64,000 nt of DNA, from positions 6,105-70,104 of the forward strand of contig DASPMY010000002.1 in NCBI GenBank assembly GCA_035626815.1, read 5' to 3'. Source of the DNA: Croceibacterium_A sp035626815 (GTDB taxonomy: Bacteria > Pseudomonadota > Alphaproteobacteria > Sphingomonadales > Sphingomonadaceae). A program made the position numbers and the translations under genes. Under the pieces are notes generated by a model that ran no database searches, was not told the origin of the DNA, and saw nothing but the letters and a program-made list of their open reading frames with translations. Shown one piece after another: positions 1-6,936 of the stretch (position 1 is the first letter of the stretch; each line of letters starts with the position of its first letter).

Positions 1-144
1 GTGCCCGCCGGTGGTGCCGACCGCGTCGATCATCTCGGCGCGCAGCTCGTCGGCGAGCTGGCGCAAGTCCTTGCGCTCGAGCCGGCGCAGCGCCTCGGGC
101 GTGGCGGCCGTGTCGAGCAGCGGGGTCACGGGGCGGGAGGTCAT
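1..144 (-). CDS. dxs: 1-deoxy-D-xylulose-5-phosphate synthase, N-terminal 48 codons (cut by window edge)
   Basis: The gene starts at the ATG at 144-142 and runs off the left edge. The 48 visible residues begin MTSRPVTPLLDTAATPEALR and end in AVGTTGGH. They match the start of DXS: the P-LLD---P--LR--- opening, the L--LADELR-E-ID-V helix, and the TGGH that begins the thiamine-diphosphate-binding part. DXS condenses pyruvate and glyceraldehyde-3-phosphate in the first step of the cytosolic MEP isoprenoid pathway. The gene lies 85 bases downstream of the Fur-family gene on the same strand. The catalytic residues lie outside the window, so only the N-terminus is supported. Confidence 0.85.
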   Translation of the reverse strand, partial: MTSRPVTPLLDTAATPEALRRLERKDLRQLADELRAEMIDAVGTTGGH

Positions 145-229
145 GAGGGGCGCTTACACCCGCGATTCCGGCCTGTCGATGAACGGCCGGTGATGTTTTC
201 CTGAGGAATTCGTGAGTGCCATGGACGGC

Positions 230-691
230 TCAGCCGGCGCATTCCTCGCAGATGCCGCGCAGCTCGACCACCGGGCGCACGTCGGCGAACCCGGCGCCGC
301 GCCCGGCCTCGCGCAGCGCGCCGGTCAGGCGGTCGTCGTCGAAGTGCGTCGCCTGCCCGCAGTCGTCGCAGATCAGGAAGATGCAGTCGTGCCGGCAGCC
401 CGGGTGGGTGTTGGCGAGGTAGGCGTTGGCGCTCTCGACCCGGTTGGCGAGGTTGGTGCGCACGAACAGATCGAGGATGCGGTAGACGCTGTTGGCCGCG
501 ACGCGCTTGCCGCGCCGCTGGCCGACGGCTTCGGCGATGTCGTAGGCCGAGGCCGGGCGATCCTGCGCGGCGAGCGCCTCGAACACGTCGGCGCGCATCG
601 CGGTCCACTGCTCGCCGGCGGCGGTGAGCACGGATTCGGCCTCGGCGACGAGCTTGTCGCCCGAGTGTTCGTGATGCGCATGGCCGCCCAT
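230..691 (-). CDS. Fur-family metalloregulator, Zur-like
   Basis: This 153-residue protein has the Fur layout. A winged helix with a Y-I--AVG and VYRIL--F motif occupies about residues 25-85. A C-terminal dimerisation part carries two structural zinc pairs, C108-x2-C111 and C148-x2-C151. The N-terminus is His-rich (HAHHEHS), as in many alphaproteobacterial zinc-responsive Zur proteins, and the domain lacks the HHDH-type run of classical Fur; I therefore favour Zur but cannot prove the metal. It lies 35 bases downstream of msrA and ahead of dxs on the same strand. A Zur-box-like palindrome occurs elsewhere in the window in front of merC (54680-54696), a possible target. Confidence 0.85.
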   Translation of the reverse strand: MGGHAHHEHSGDKLVAEAESVLTAAGEQWTAMRADVFEALAAQDRPASAYDIAEAVGQRRGKRVAANSVYRILDLFVRTNLANRVESANAYLANTHPGCRHDCIFLICDDCGQATHFDDDRLTGALREAGRGAGFADVRPVVELRGICEECAG

Positions 692-726
692 CGCCCCGAT
701 ATAGGGCGCCGCGGGCGCGCGGGCAA

Positions 727-1398
727 TCAGCCGGTCTGGAAGGTCGCCCGGTAAAGGTTCGGGTACATCGCCCGGAACGCCACCACCTTGGGCGCGTCCC
801 ACCGCTGGATGTACGGGTGGTCCGGATTCTTGCGGGCGAAGTCCTGGTGGTAGGCCTCGGCCGGATAGAACCGCCGGGCGTTCTCGATCGCGACCACGAT
901 CGGCTTGTCCCACACGCCGCTCGAGCGCATTTGCGCGAGGTAGGCGGTGGCGACCTGGCGCTGCTCGGCCGTCAGCGGGACGATCGCCGCGCGGTATTGC
1001 GGGCCGTGGTCGGGCCCTTGCGCGTTGCGCAGCGTCGGATCGGCGATCACCGAGAACAGCACGCGCAGCAGCTGGTCGTAGCGCACGACCTTGGGGTCGT
1101 AGGTCACCCGGACCGCTTCGGCATGACCGGTCCGGCCCGACGACACTTCGTCGTAAGTCGCTTCCTCGGCGGTGCCGCCGTGATAGCCGGAGACCGCGCT
1201 CGAGACGCCCTTGGTGTGGCTGAACACCGCCTCGACGCCCCAGAAGCAGCCGCCGGCGAAGATCGCGGTCTTGAGCCCGCTTTCCCGGGCGACCCGCTTG
1301 GCGGCGGGCGCGTTGAACGTGCTTTCGGCGGCGACGGCCGACGAGCACGCGGCCAGCGCCATCGCGCCGGCGGCGATCGCGGCGGTGAGGCCGTTCAC
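727..1398 (-). CDS. msrA: Peptide-methionine (S)-S-oxide reductase MsrA, exported
   Basis: MsrA reduces methionine-S-sulfoxide in proteins. The catalytic GGCFWG motif is present with Cys at residue 51, followed by the conserved GYHGG, GHAEAV and H-G-QYR segments. I chose the GTG at 1398 because it gives a signal sequence ending in a lipobox-like ALAAC (Cys18), implying periplasmic placement. This GTG also overlaps the stop of the small upstream ORF as GTGA, the signature of translational coupling. The 223-residue length fits an MsrA with a leader. The Fur/Zur-type gene follows on the same strand. A fused MsrB domain is absent. Confidence 0.9.
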   Translation of the reverse strand: MNGLTAAIAAGAMALAACSSAVAAESTFNAPAAKRVARESGLKTAIFAGGCFWGVEAVFSHTKGVSSAVSGYHGGTAEEATYDEVSSGRTGHAEAVRVTYDPKVVRYDQLLRVLFSVIADPTLRNAQGPDHGPQYRAAIVPLTAEQRQVATAYLAQMRSSGVWDKPIVVAIENARRFYPAEAYHQDFARKNPDHPYIQRWDAPKVVAFRAMYPNLYRATFQTG

Positions 1399-1493
1399 GC
1401 CAGCTGCGGGACGATGTGCGCCGCCAGCACCGCCGCGGTCACGCCGAAGCCGACGAAGAAGGAGCGGAAGAAGTCTGCGGTGAAGAGGCCCAT
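1395..1493 (-). CDS. Small hydrophobic protein (32 aa) coupled to msrA
   Basis: A short ORF of 32 residues begins MGLFTADFFRSFFVGFGVTA and ends HIVPQLA. It has one amphipathic/hydrophobic stretch that could span the membrane. Its TGA overlaps the GTG of msrA as GTGA, so ribosomes finishing it could start msrA. I know of no function for it. The composition (Phe-rich, one hydrophobic helix) and the exact overlap argue that it is translated. The ribosome-binding site is weak (GGAACC upstream). It could be a leader peptide or a membrane microprotein. Confidence 0.5.
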   Translation of the reverse strand: MGLFTADFFRSFFVGFGVTAAVLAAHIVPQLA

Positions 1494-1627
1494 TGGTCGG
1501 TTCCGAAGCTGTCTCGATCTGTTCCATCGGTCCTATCCCACACGAAATTGAAAGACTGTGAACGCGCGCGTTGGCAGCCGTTCATATAGGTTTACGGGCG
1601 CGGAATTGCACCCCCGGAGCGGTTCGC

Positions 1628-3217
1628 TCAATGGCGGAAGTGGCGCATCCCGGTGAACGCCATGGCGATTCCGGCCTCGTCGGCGCGGGCGATCACCTCG
1701 TCGTCGCGCAGCGCGCCGCCCGGCTGGATGACCGCGGTGGCGCCGGCCTCGATCGCCACGTCGAGCCCGTCGGCGAACGGCAGGAACGCGTCCGAGGCCA
1801 TCGCGCCGCCGATGGTGCGCGGGTGCTTCCACCCGGCGGCTGCGGCCGCTTCCTGCGCGCGCATCGCCGCAATCCGCGCCGAATCGCGGCGGTTCATCTG
1901 TCCCGCACCGATTCCCGCGGTGGCGCCGTCGCGCGCGAACACGATGGCGTTCGACTTGACGTGGCGGGCGACGGTCCAGGCGAACAGCATGTCCTTCAGC
2001 TGGCGCTCCGTCGGCTCCAGCTGGGTCACGACCTTGAGGTCGGGGGCCGCGGCCGCGCCGTTGTCGCGCATCTGCGCCAGCAGCCCGCCGGCGATGAACT
2101 TGAGGTGCAAGCCGCCGCGCCGCGGCGTGAGCAGGTCGTCCACCAGCAGCAGGCGCAGGTTCGGCTTGCCGGCGAACACCGCCCGCGCCTCGGCGTCGGC
2201 CCCGGGCGCGACCACGACTTCGGTGAAGATCTCGCAGATCGCCCGGGCGGTGGCGCCGTCGAGCGCGCGGTTGCTGGCGACGATCCCGCCGAACGCCGAG
2301 ACCGGGTCGCATGCCAGCGCTTCCTGCCACGCCTCGAGCAGCGTCGCGCGTTGCGCCACCCCGCACGGGTTGGCGTGCTTGATGATGGCGATGGCCGCGT
2401 CGCCCTCGTCGAACTCGGAGATCAGCTCGAGCGCGGCGTCGGCGTCGGCATAGTTGTTGTAGCTGAGGTCCTTGCCCTGGACCTGCTCGGCTTGCGCCAC
2501 GCCTTTCGTGTGCGGCCAGAGCGGCGTGTAGAGCGCGGCCTTCTGGTGGGGGTTCTCGCCATAGCGCAGCTCGCCGACGAGGCGCCCGTTGACCGCGAGC
2601 ATCTCCGGGAACAGGCGCTGCTGGTCGGCGAAGGCGAACCACTGGCTGATCATCGAATCGTAGGCCGCCGTGGCCGCGAAGGCCTTGGCCGCCATCGCCT
2701 TGCGGAACTCGGGCGAGGTCGCCCCGTCGTTCCCGGCGAGCTCCTCGAGCAGCAGCGGGTAGTCCTCGGGATCGGTCACCACCGTCACGTAGGCGTGGTT
2801 CTTCGCCCCCGAGCGGATCATCGCCGGGCCGCCGATGTCGATGTTCTCGATGATCTCGTCGCGCCCGGCGCCGCGCATCACCGTTTCCTCGAACGGGTAG
2901 AGGTTCGAGACGAGCAGGTCGATCGCGCCGATCTCGTGCGCGTCCATCGCCGCCGCGTGGTCGGGGTCCTCGCGCACCGCCAGCAGCCCGCCGTGGACCG
3001 CCGGATGGAGCGTCTTGACCCGCCCGTCCATCATCTCGGGAAAGCCGGTCACGTCGGCCACGTCGCGCACCGGCAGCCCGGCCTCGCGCAGCGCGCGCGC
3101 GGTGCCGCCGGTCGAGACCAGCTCGACCCCGCCCTTGGCCAGCCGCGAGGCCAGCTCGACCACGCCGCTCTTGTCGGACACCGAGAGCAGGGCCCGCCGG
3201 ATCGTCACTTCTGTCAT
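1628..3217 (-). CDS. purH: Bifunctional AICAR formyltransferase / IMP cyclohydrolase
   Basis: PurH carries out the last two steps of purine synthesis in the cytosol. AICAR is formylated with 10-formyl-THF and then cyclised to IMP. At 529 residues the length is normal. The N-terminal MGS-like cyclohydrolase part opens RRALLSVSDKSG and contains STGGTA-ALREAGLPV. The C-terminal transformylase part contains the catalytic K-HANPCGVA motif and ends GMRHFRH. The ATG at 3217 lies 7 bases after the stop of the heparinase-like gene, so the two are almost certainly co-transcribed. No good Shine-Dalgarno precedes it, which suits coupling to upstream translation. Confidence 0.97.
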   Translation of the reverse strand: MTEVTIRRALLSVSDKSGVVELASRLAKGGVELVSTGGTARALREAGLPVRDVADVTGFPEMMDGRVKTLHPAVHGGLLAVREDPDHAAAMDAHEIGAIDLLVSNLYPFEETVMRGAGRDEIIENIDIGGPAMIRSGAKNHAYVTVVTDPEDYPLLLEELAGNDGATSPEFRKAMAAKAFAATAAYDSMISQWFAFADQQRLFPEMLAVNGRLVGELRYGENPHQKAALYTPLWPHTKGVAQAEQVQGKDLSYNNYADADAALELISEFDEGDAAIAIIKHANPCGVAQRATLLEAWQEALACDPVSAFGGIVASNRALDGATARAICEIFTEVVVAPGADAEARAVFAGKPNLRLLLVDDLLTPRRGGLHLKFIAGGLLAQMRDNGAAAAPDLKVVTQLEPTERQLKDMLFAWTVARHVKSNAIVFARDGATAGIGAGQMNRRDSARIAAMRAQEAAAAAGWKHPRTIGGAMASDAFLPFADGLDVAIEAGATAVIQPGGALRDDEVIARADEAGIAMAFTGMRHFRH

Positions 3218-3224
3218 GGGAGAG

Positions 3225-5123
3225 CTAACTAATCTTTTTGAGCAGCCAGGAGAAGCTGCCGCCGCCGCGCGAGACCAGGCCCTGGACGACGAGCTGCTGC
3301 ACCGGGTGCGGACGGCCCTCGCCGTCGACCCACAGGCTTTCCTCGACCTCCAGCGCATCGGCCTTGGCGTGGAACTGCCAGTGGCTGCCGTCGGCCAGCA
3401 CCAGGCTGGCGCCGCGGCCGCTGCGGCTCGGGGCGACCTCGATTCCCGGACCGAGGTGGAAGCGGATCGCATAGGGCACCTTGCCGCGCTTGCCCTTGCG
3501 CCCGGCCGGCACCAGCAGGTCCTCGCCGCGCAGCTCGCTGCCGTCGTCGCGCAGGATCAGGATGCGCCGGTGAACGAGGCCGTAGCGGGCGACGTAGCCG
3601 TCGTGGCTGGCCTCGAGCCGCGTGGCCGCGCCGCCGCCGTCGAGCGCGAGCATGCGCCGGTCGACCTCGACCTCGCCGACCCCCTGGCCGAGCTTGCCGC
3701 CGACGAGCACGGCGGTCGAGTTGGCGTCGCCGAGCACCAGCGTCGAGTGCGCCGCGGTGGCGCGCAGGCCCTGCTCGATCCGCAGCGGAACCTGCCCGCC
3801 GGCGAACGCCGCGCCGCCGCAGTTGACCACCAGCCGGTGGGAGGCGTGCGACAACTCGAACGCCAGCGTCGAGGCGCAGCCGTGGCGGGCATGGCGCGCG
3901 AGCGGCGGCGGCGCGGCGTCGAACTGCAGCACGCTCCTGCCGGCGGCGACCCGCTGGTAGCCCCATTGGCGGGCATCGCGCAGCGGCCGGGTGCGCACCC
4001 GGCTGGCCTCGACCAGCGCGGCGACTCGCGCCGCCGGCACCGCCCCGGCGCCCTGCCAGTTGCCGAGGCCGCCGTCGCCGTGAGCCAGCGCCAGCAGCGG
4101 CGGGACCAGCAGCTGCAGCATCGCGTCCACCGCTTGCGGGGGATCGCGCCGCGTCGCCCGGTAGCAGGCCGACAGCTCGACCAGCAGCCCGATCGCTTCC
4201 ATCTGCGCCAGCGGGCTGCGCGACAGCACGCCGCCGTCGTGGCCGACCAGCTCGCCGAGCGCCCGCGCCAGGCCGGCCTCGCCGAACAGGCGCCGCGGTT
4301 TGCCCTCGGGCAGCAGCAGCCCGGCCGCGGCGATCGCGCACCATCCGGCGACCGCGTCGAGCGCGTCGTCGGCCTTGCCGACGTGGCGGTCGAGCCAGCG
4401 CGCCGTCTCCTCCATCGTGGCGAGGATGCGCCCGCGCAGCGCCTTGTCGCTGCCCGACAGGATCAGCGGGGCATGGGCGAGCCAGCCGAGCAGCCGGTGG
4501 CCGGCATGGCCGACCTTCCACGCCGCGCCGGCCTTGCGCCGGCTTGGGCCGGTTCCGGCATTGGCCTCGAGCCAGGCAAGCATCACGCGCTCGGCGGTCG
4601 GCGTGCACTGGGCGCGCGGCGCCGAGGCCTCGAGATCGCGCAGCCAGGTGAAGCCGTGGAGCGCGCGCTCGAACGGCGGGCTGTGCTTGGCGGCGGGCGA
4701 GAAATCGACTTGCGCGATCGGCGCCTTGACGCCGTGGACCAGGAAATGCCCTGCGCGCAGCGCCATGCCGGCGACGCGGTCGCCGGCGAGCGGGCTCTCG
4801 ACCGTCGCCAGCAGCCGCGGCCGCACCGGTTTGCGGAACGGCGCGGTCAGCGCGTGGCTCGAGATGCCGAGGCGATAGACGAGGCGGACGATGCGTTCGC
4901 CGAGCGTGGTGTCGGGCGGCTCGAAATCGGCCAGCGCCAGCGCCCGGCCAGGCTCGACGATCCGTTCCGCGGCGGGCACGGCCGCGGCCTCGGCGATCTG
5001 CACCAGGGGTTCCTCGACTCCGCCGGCGAGCGGAATGGCCATCGCATCCGATCCTTCCGCCGAGCTGCGCGCCACCGGAAGCGCGCCGGTGACGAACCGG
5101 TTCCGGGGCGCGATCTCGGTCAT
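3225..5123 (-). CDS. Heparinase II/III family protein
   Basis: This 632-residue protein has an alpha-helical N-terminal half (about residues 90-330) and a beta-rich C-terminal half with the heparinase II/III signature (RHARHGCAS--AFELSHA, VNCGG, AHSTLVLGDANS). Relatives are polysaccharide lyases acting on acidic polysaccharides, or act in extracellular polysaccharide metabolism. No clear signal peptide is visible. The ATG overlaps the rpe stop as ATGA, and purH follows after 7 bases. The order rpe, heparinase-like, purH therefore forms one transcription unit, an odd mix of pentose, polysaccharide and purine functions. The substrate is unknown. Confidence 0.8.
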   Translation of the reverse strand: MTEIAPRNRFVTGALPVARSSAEGSDAMAIPLAGGVEEPLVQIAEAAAVPAAERIVEPGRALALADFEPPDTTLGERIVRLVYRLGISSHALTAPFRKPVRPRLLATVESPLAGDRVAGMALRAGHFLVHGVKAPIAQVDFSPAAKHSPPFERALHGFTWLRDLEASAPRAQCTPTAERVMLAWLEANAGTGPSRRKAGAAWKVGHAGHRLLGWLAHAPLILSGSDKALRGRILATMEETARWLDRHVGKADDALDAVAGWCAIAAAGLLLPEGKPRRLFGEAGLARALGELVGHDGGVLSRSPLAQMEAIGLLVELSACYRATRRDPPQAVDAMLQLLVPPLLALAHGDGGLGNWQGAGAVPAARVAALVEASRVRTRPLRDARQWGYQRVAAGRSVLQFDAAPPPLARHARHGCASTLAFELSHASHRLVVNCGGAAFAGGQVPLRIEQGLRATAAHSTLVLGDANSTAVLVGGKLGQGVGEVEVDRRMLALDGGGAATRLEASHDGYVARYGLVHRRILILRDDGSELRGEDLLVPAGRKGKRGKVPYAIRFHLGPGIEVAPSRSGRGASLVLADGSHWQFHAKADALEVEESLWVDGEGRPHPVQQLVVQGLVSRGGGSFSWLLKKIS

Positions 5124-5782
5124 CCGAGCCCTCGCAGCGCGGCGATGTTGGCGGCGTAGCGGTCGGGCCCGCCGGCGAACGTCGCCGACCCGGCGACGAG
5201 CACGTCGGCGCCGGCTTCGGCGCACTGGCGCGCGGTCTGCGGATTGATGCCGCCGTCGACCTCGAGCCGGATGTCGCGCCCGGCCTTGTCGATCATCTTG
5301 CGCACCGCCTCGACCTTGCGCAGTTGCCCGGCGATGAAGCTCTGCCCGCCGAAGCCGGGGTTGACGCTCATCACCAGCACGAGGTCGATATCGTCGATCA
5401 GGTAGTCGAGCATTTTCGCCGGCGTGCCCGGGTTGAGCGACACCCCGGCCTGCTTGCCGAGCGCCTTGATCGCCTGGACCGTGCGGTGGACGTGCGGCCC
5501 CGCCTCGGGATGAACGGTGATCACGTCCGCCCCGGCGCGGGCGAACGGCTCGATCCACGCGTCGACCGGGGCGACCATCAGGTGCACGTCGAACGGCTTG
5601 GCGGTGTGCGGCCGCAGCGCCGCGACCACGCCGGGGCCGATCGTCAGGTTGGGCACGAAATGGCCGTCCATCACGTCGACGTGGATCCAATCGGCGCCGG
5701 CCGCGTCGATCGCGCGCACCTCCTCGCCGAGCCGGGCGAAGTCGGCCGACAGGATCGAGGGGGAGATCAGCACGTCGCGCAT
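5120..5782 (-). CDS. rpe: Ribulose-phosphate 3-epimerase
   Basis: Rpe interconverts ribulose-5-phosphate and xylulose-5-phosphate in the pentose phosphate pathway. At 220 residues it is full length. It begins with the ISPSILSADFARL motif and has the metal-binding HVDVMDG-FVPN segment (H34, D36, D39), DVHLMV, the HPEA loop, SVNPGFGGQ-F, and the phosphate-binding VDGGIN and AGS motifs. Its TGA overlaps the start of the heparinase-like gene. The promoter should lie in the 170 bases shared with the divergent lasso-type cluster. Confidence 0.97.
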   Translation of the reverse strand: MRDVLISPSILSADFARLGEEVRAIDAAGADWIHVDVMDGHFVPNLTIGPGVVAALRPHTAKPFDVHLMVAPVDAWIEPFARAGADVITVHPEAGPHVHRTVQAIKALGKQAGVSLNPGTPAKMLDYLIDDIDLVLVMSVNPGFGGQSFIAGQLRKVEAVRKMIDKAGRDIRLEVDGGINPQTARQCAEAGADVLVAGSATFAGGPDRYAANIAALRGLG

Positions 5783-5952
5783 GGGACTGCCCCAGGTGAC
5801 TAGGCCCCGCCGAATCGGTTAACAACGAGCCGATGTCTCTTTTCCACACAGCGCGCGGGGCGTTTTCGCCCATGCCATGCCCGACCGGAAACGGCTTTGC
5901 GGCGCCCATGGCGAAGGCTACCGCGTCCATACGGCCGGCAAGGGGCATGAAC

Positions 5953-6222
5953 ATGGCGGGCACTCCGCGGAAGATCGCCGCACGCTTCATCGAGACCGAG
6001 ATCGACGACGAGATCGTCGTCCTGCGGCTGAGCGACGCCGACGTGTTCTCGCTGCTCGGGACCTCGCGCGAAATCTGGGCTTGCATCGATGGCGTGCGCA
6101 GCCTGGCGGCGATCATCGATGCGCTCGCCGACCGCCACGGCATGGCCCGGGAACGCGTCGCGGCCGATGTCGAGCGGTTCGTCGCCGAATTGTGCGATGC
6201 AGGCTTCGTCGAGCTCGCCTGA
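5953..6222 (+). CDS. Lasso-type RiPP recognition element protein (PqqD-like B1)
   Basis: This small PqqD-fold protein (89 residues) should bind the leader of the precursor peptide and deliver it to the protease. Its pattern is typical: three short beta strands (DEIVVLRLSDADVFSL), then the helical part with W--IDG--S---I and a C-terminal V--FV-EL-DAGFVEL. I chose the ATG at 5953 because AAGGGG at 5940-5945 sits 7 bases ahead of it. Upstream in-frame ATGs (5833, 5947) would add a low-complexity extension or be too close to that site. It overlaps the B2 gene by 26 bases. Confidence 0.85.
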   Translation: MAGTPRKIAARFIETEIDDEIVVLRLSDADVFSLLGTSREIWACIDGVRSLAAIIDALADRHGMARERVAADVERFVAELCDAGFVELA

Positions 6223-6646
6223 CCCCGCCGCGCGATGGCCGCACAGGCTGCGGGTCGCCGAGGCGATCGCGCTGATGGCCATTGCCAAGGGCCTGGTCGC
6301 CTGGGTGCCGTTCGCTTTCTGGCGGGCGAGCCTCGGCGAGGTCGTCGAGCGGCCCGCCGCGATGGCCGGGACGCCCGGTCCCCGGCTGCGATCCGTGGTC
6401 GCCGCCGTTCGGCGCGCCGTCGCCAGAGCGCCGTTCCCCGTCAAATGCCTGCCCCAGGCGATGGCGTTGCAATGGATGTTGCGTCGCCGCGGACTGGGCA
6501 GCGTCCTCACCGTCGGTACTTTGCCGAAGGCCGGGCGCGGCACGCTCGACGACCTGCATGCATGGGTGACCGTCGCGGGCCGGATTTGCCTCGGGCAGAG
6601 CGAGCGCGGGTACGTGCCCGTGCTGCACCTCAGCTCGTGCCGGTAG
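6197..6646 (+). CDS. Lasso peptide B2-type leader protease (transglutaminase-like)
   Basis: This 149-residue protein matches the lasso B2 cysteine protease family, which removes the leader peptide. The FPVKCLPQAMALQWMLRRRG segment carries the nucleophile (C84). LDDLHAWVTV carries the catalytic His (H121). The third residue, an Asp about 17 positions after the His in McjB, is not evident here; Glu136 lies at about that distance. The ATG at 6197 lies inside the B1 gene and gives the usual family length. It sits between B1 and the precursor gene, as expected for a split-B lasso-type system. Confidence 0.85.
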   Translation: MQASSSSPDPAARWPHRLRVAEAIALMAIAKGLVAWVPFAFWRASLGEVVERPAAMAGTPGPRLRSVVAAVRRAVARAPFPVKCLPQAMALQWMLRRRGLGSVLTVGTLPKAGRGTLDDLHAWVTVAGRICLGQSERGYVPVLHLSSCR

Positions 6647-6651
6647 GTAAC

Positions 6652-6709
6652 GAAGCGACCGATTCTTGTGCGGCAGCGAAAAGAAGCATATGCCGTATCG
6701 GATCGCTTC
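6652..6709 (+). promoter_or_regulatory. Inverted repeat (RNA hairpin) between B2 and the precursor gene
   Basis: The left arm GAAGCGACCGAT (6652-6663) pairs with the right arm ATCGGATCGCTTC (6697-6709), leaving only A6702 bulged. An inner pair CGGCA (6671-6675) with TGCCG (6691-6695) extends the fold. The structure fills the 90-base gap between the B2 stop and the AGGGGG ribosome-binding site of the precursor. It is not followed by a T tract, so it is not a normal terminator. By inference it could stabilise a processed precursor mRNA, attenuate read-through, or bind a regulator as DNA. Confidence 0.55.
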
Positions 6710-6736
6710 TCCGGACGGACATGCAGGGGGATTCGC

Positions 6737-6889
6737 ATGAACCAGGATGTTTCGCGCACCGGCTGGAACACGCCGACGCTCGTCCGTCTCGGCCGCATTG
6801 CCGACGTGAGGGGAAGCAACAGCACCGTCAACAATCCCACCTCGGCGCAGTGCTCGCAGAACAACGGCGGGGGAACGTGCTCCTCGTGA
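6737..6889 (+). CDS. Lasso-type RiPP precursor peptide without an Asp/Glu acceptor
   Basis: The 50-residue peptide has a lasso-type leader: W10-x2-P13-x-L15-x3-G19, equivalent to the Y-x2-P-x-L-x3-G motif bound by B1. The position where Thr normally precedes the cleavage site holds R25. The predicted core starts near S27 and is rich in Asn, Gln, Ser, Thr and Gly. It contains two cysteines (C39, C48) nine residues apart. No Asp or Glu occurs after D23, so the usual macrolactam to residue 7-9 cannot form. A strong AGGGGG at 6725-6730 lies 6 bases before the ATG. It sits between B2 and the cyclase gene. Confidence 0.8.
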   Translation: MNQDVSRTGWNTPTLVRLGRIADVRGSNSTVNNPTSAQCSQNNGGGTCSS

Positions 6890-6936
6890 TCGCGGTGCGC
6901 CCCGTTCGCGCCTTCCTTCGCTAACGGTTTCCTGAC

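Noticed and set aside
1..204. A plus-strand ORF at the left edge
   Set aside because: The minus strand encodes the N-terminus of DXS there; the plus frame is its shadow.
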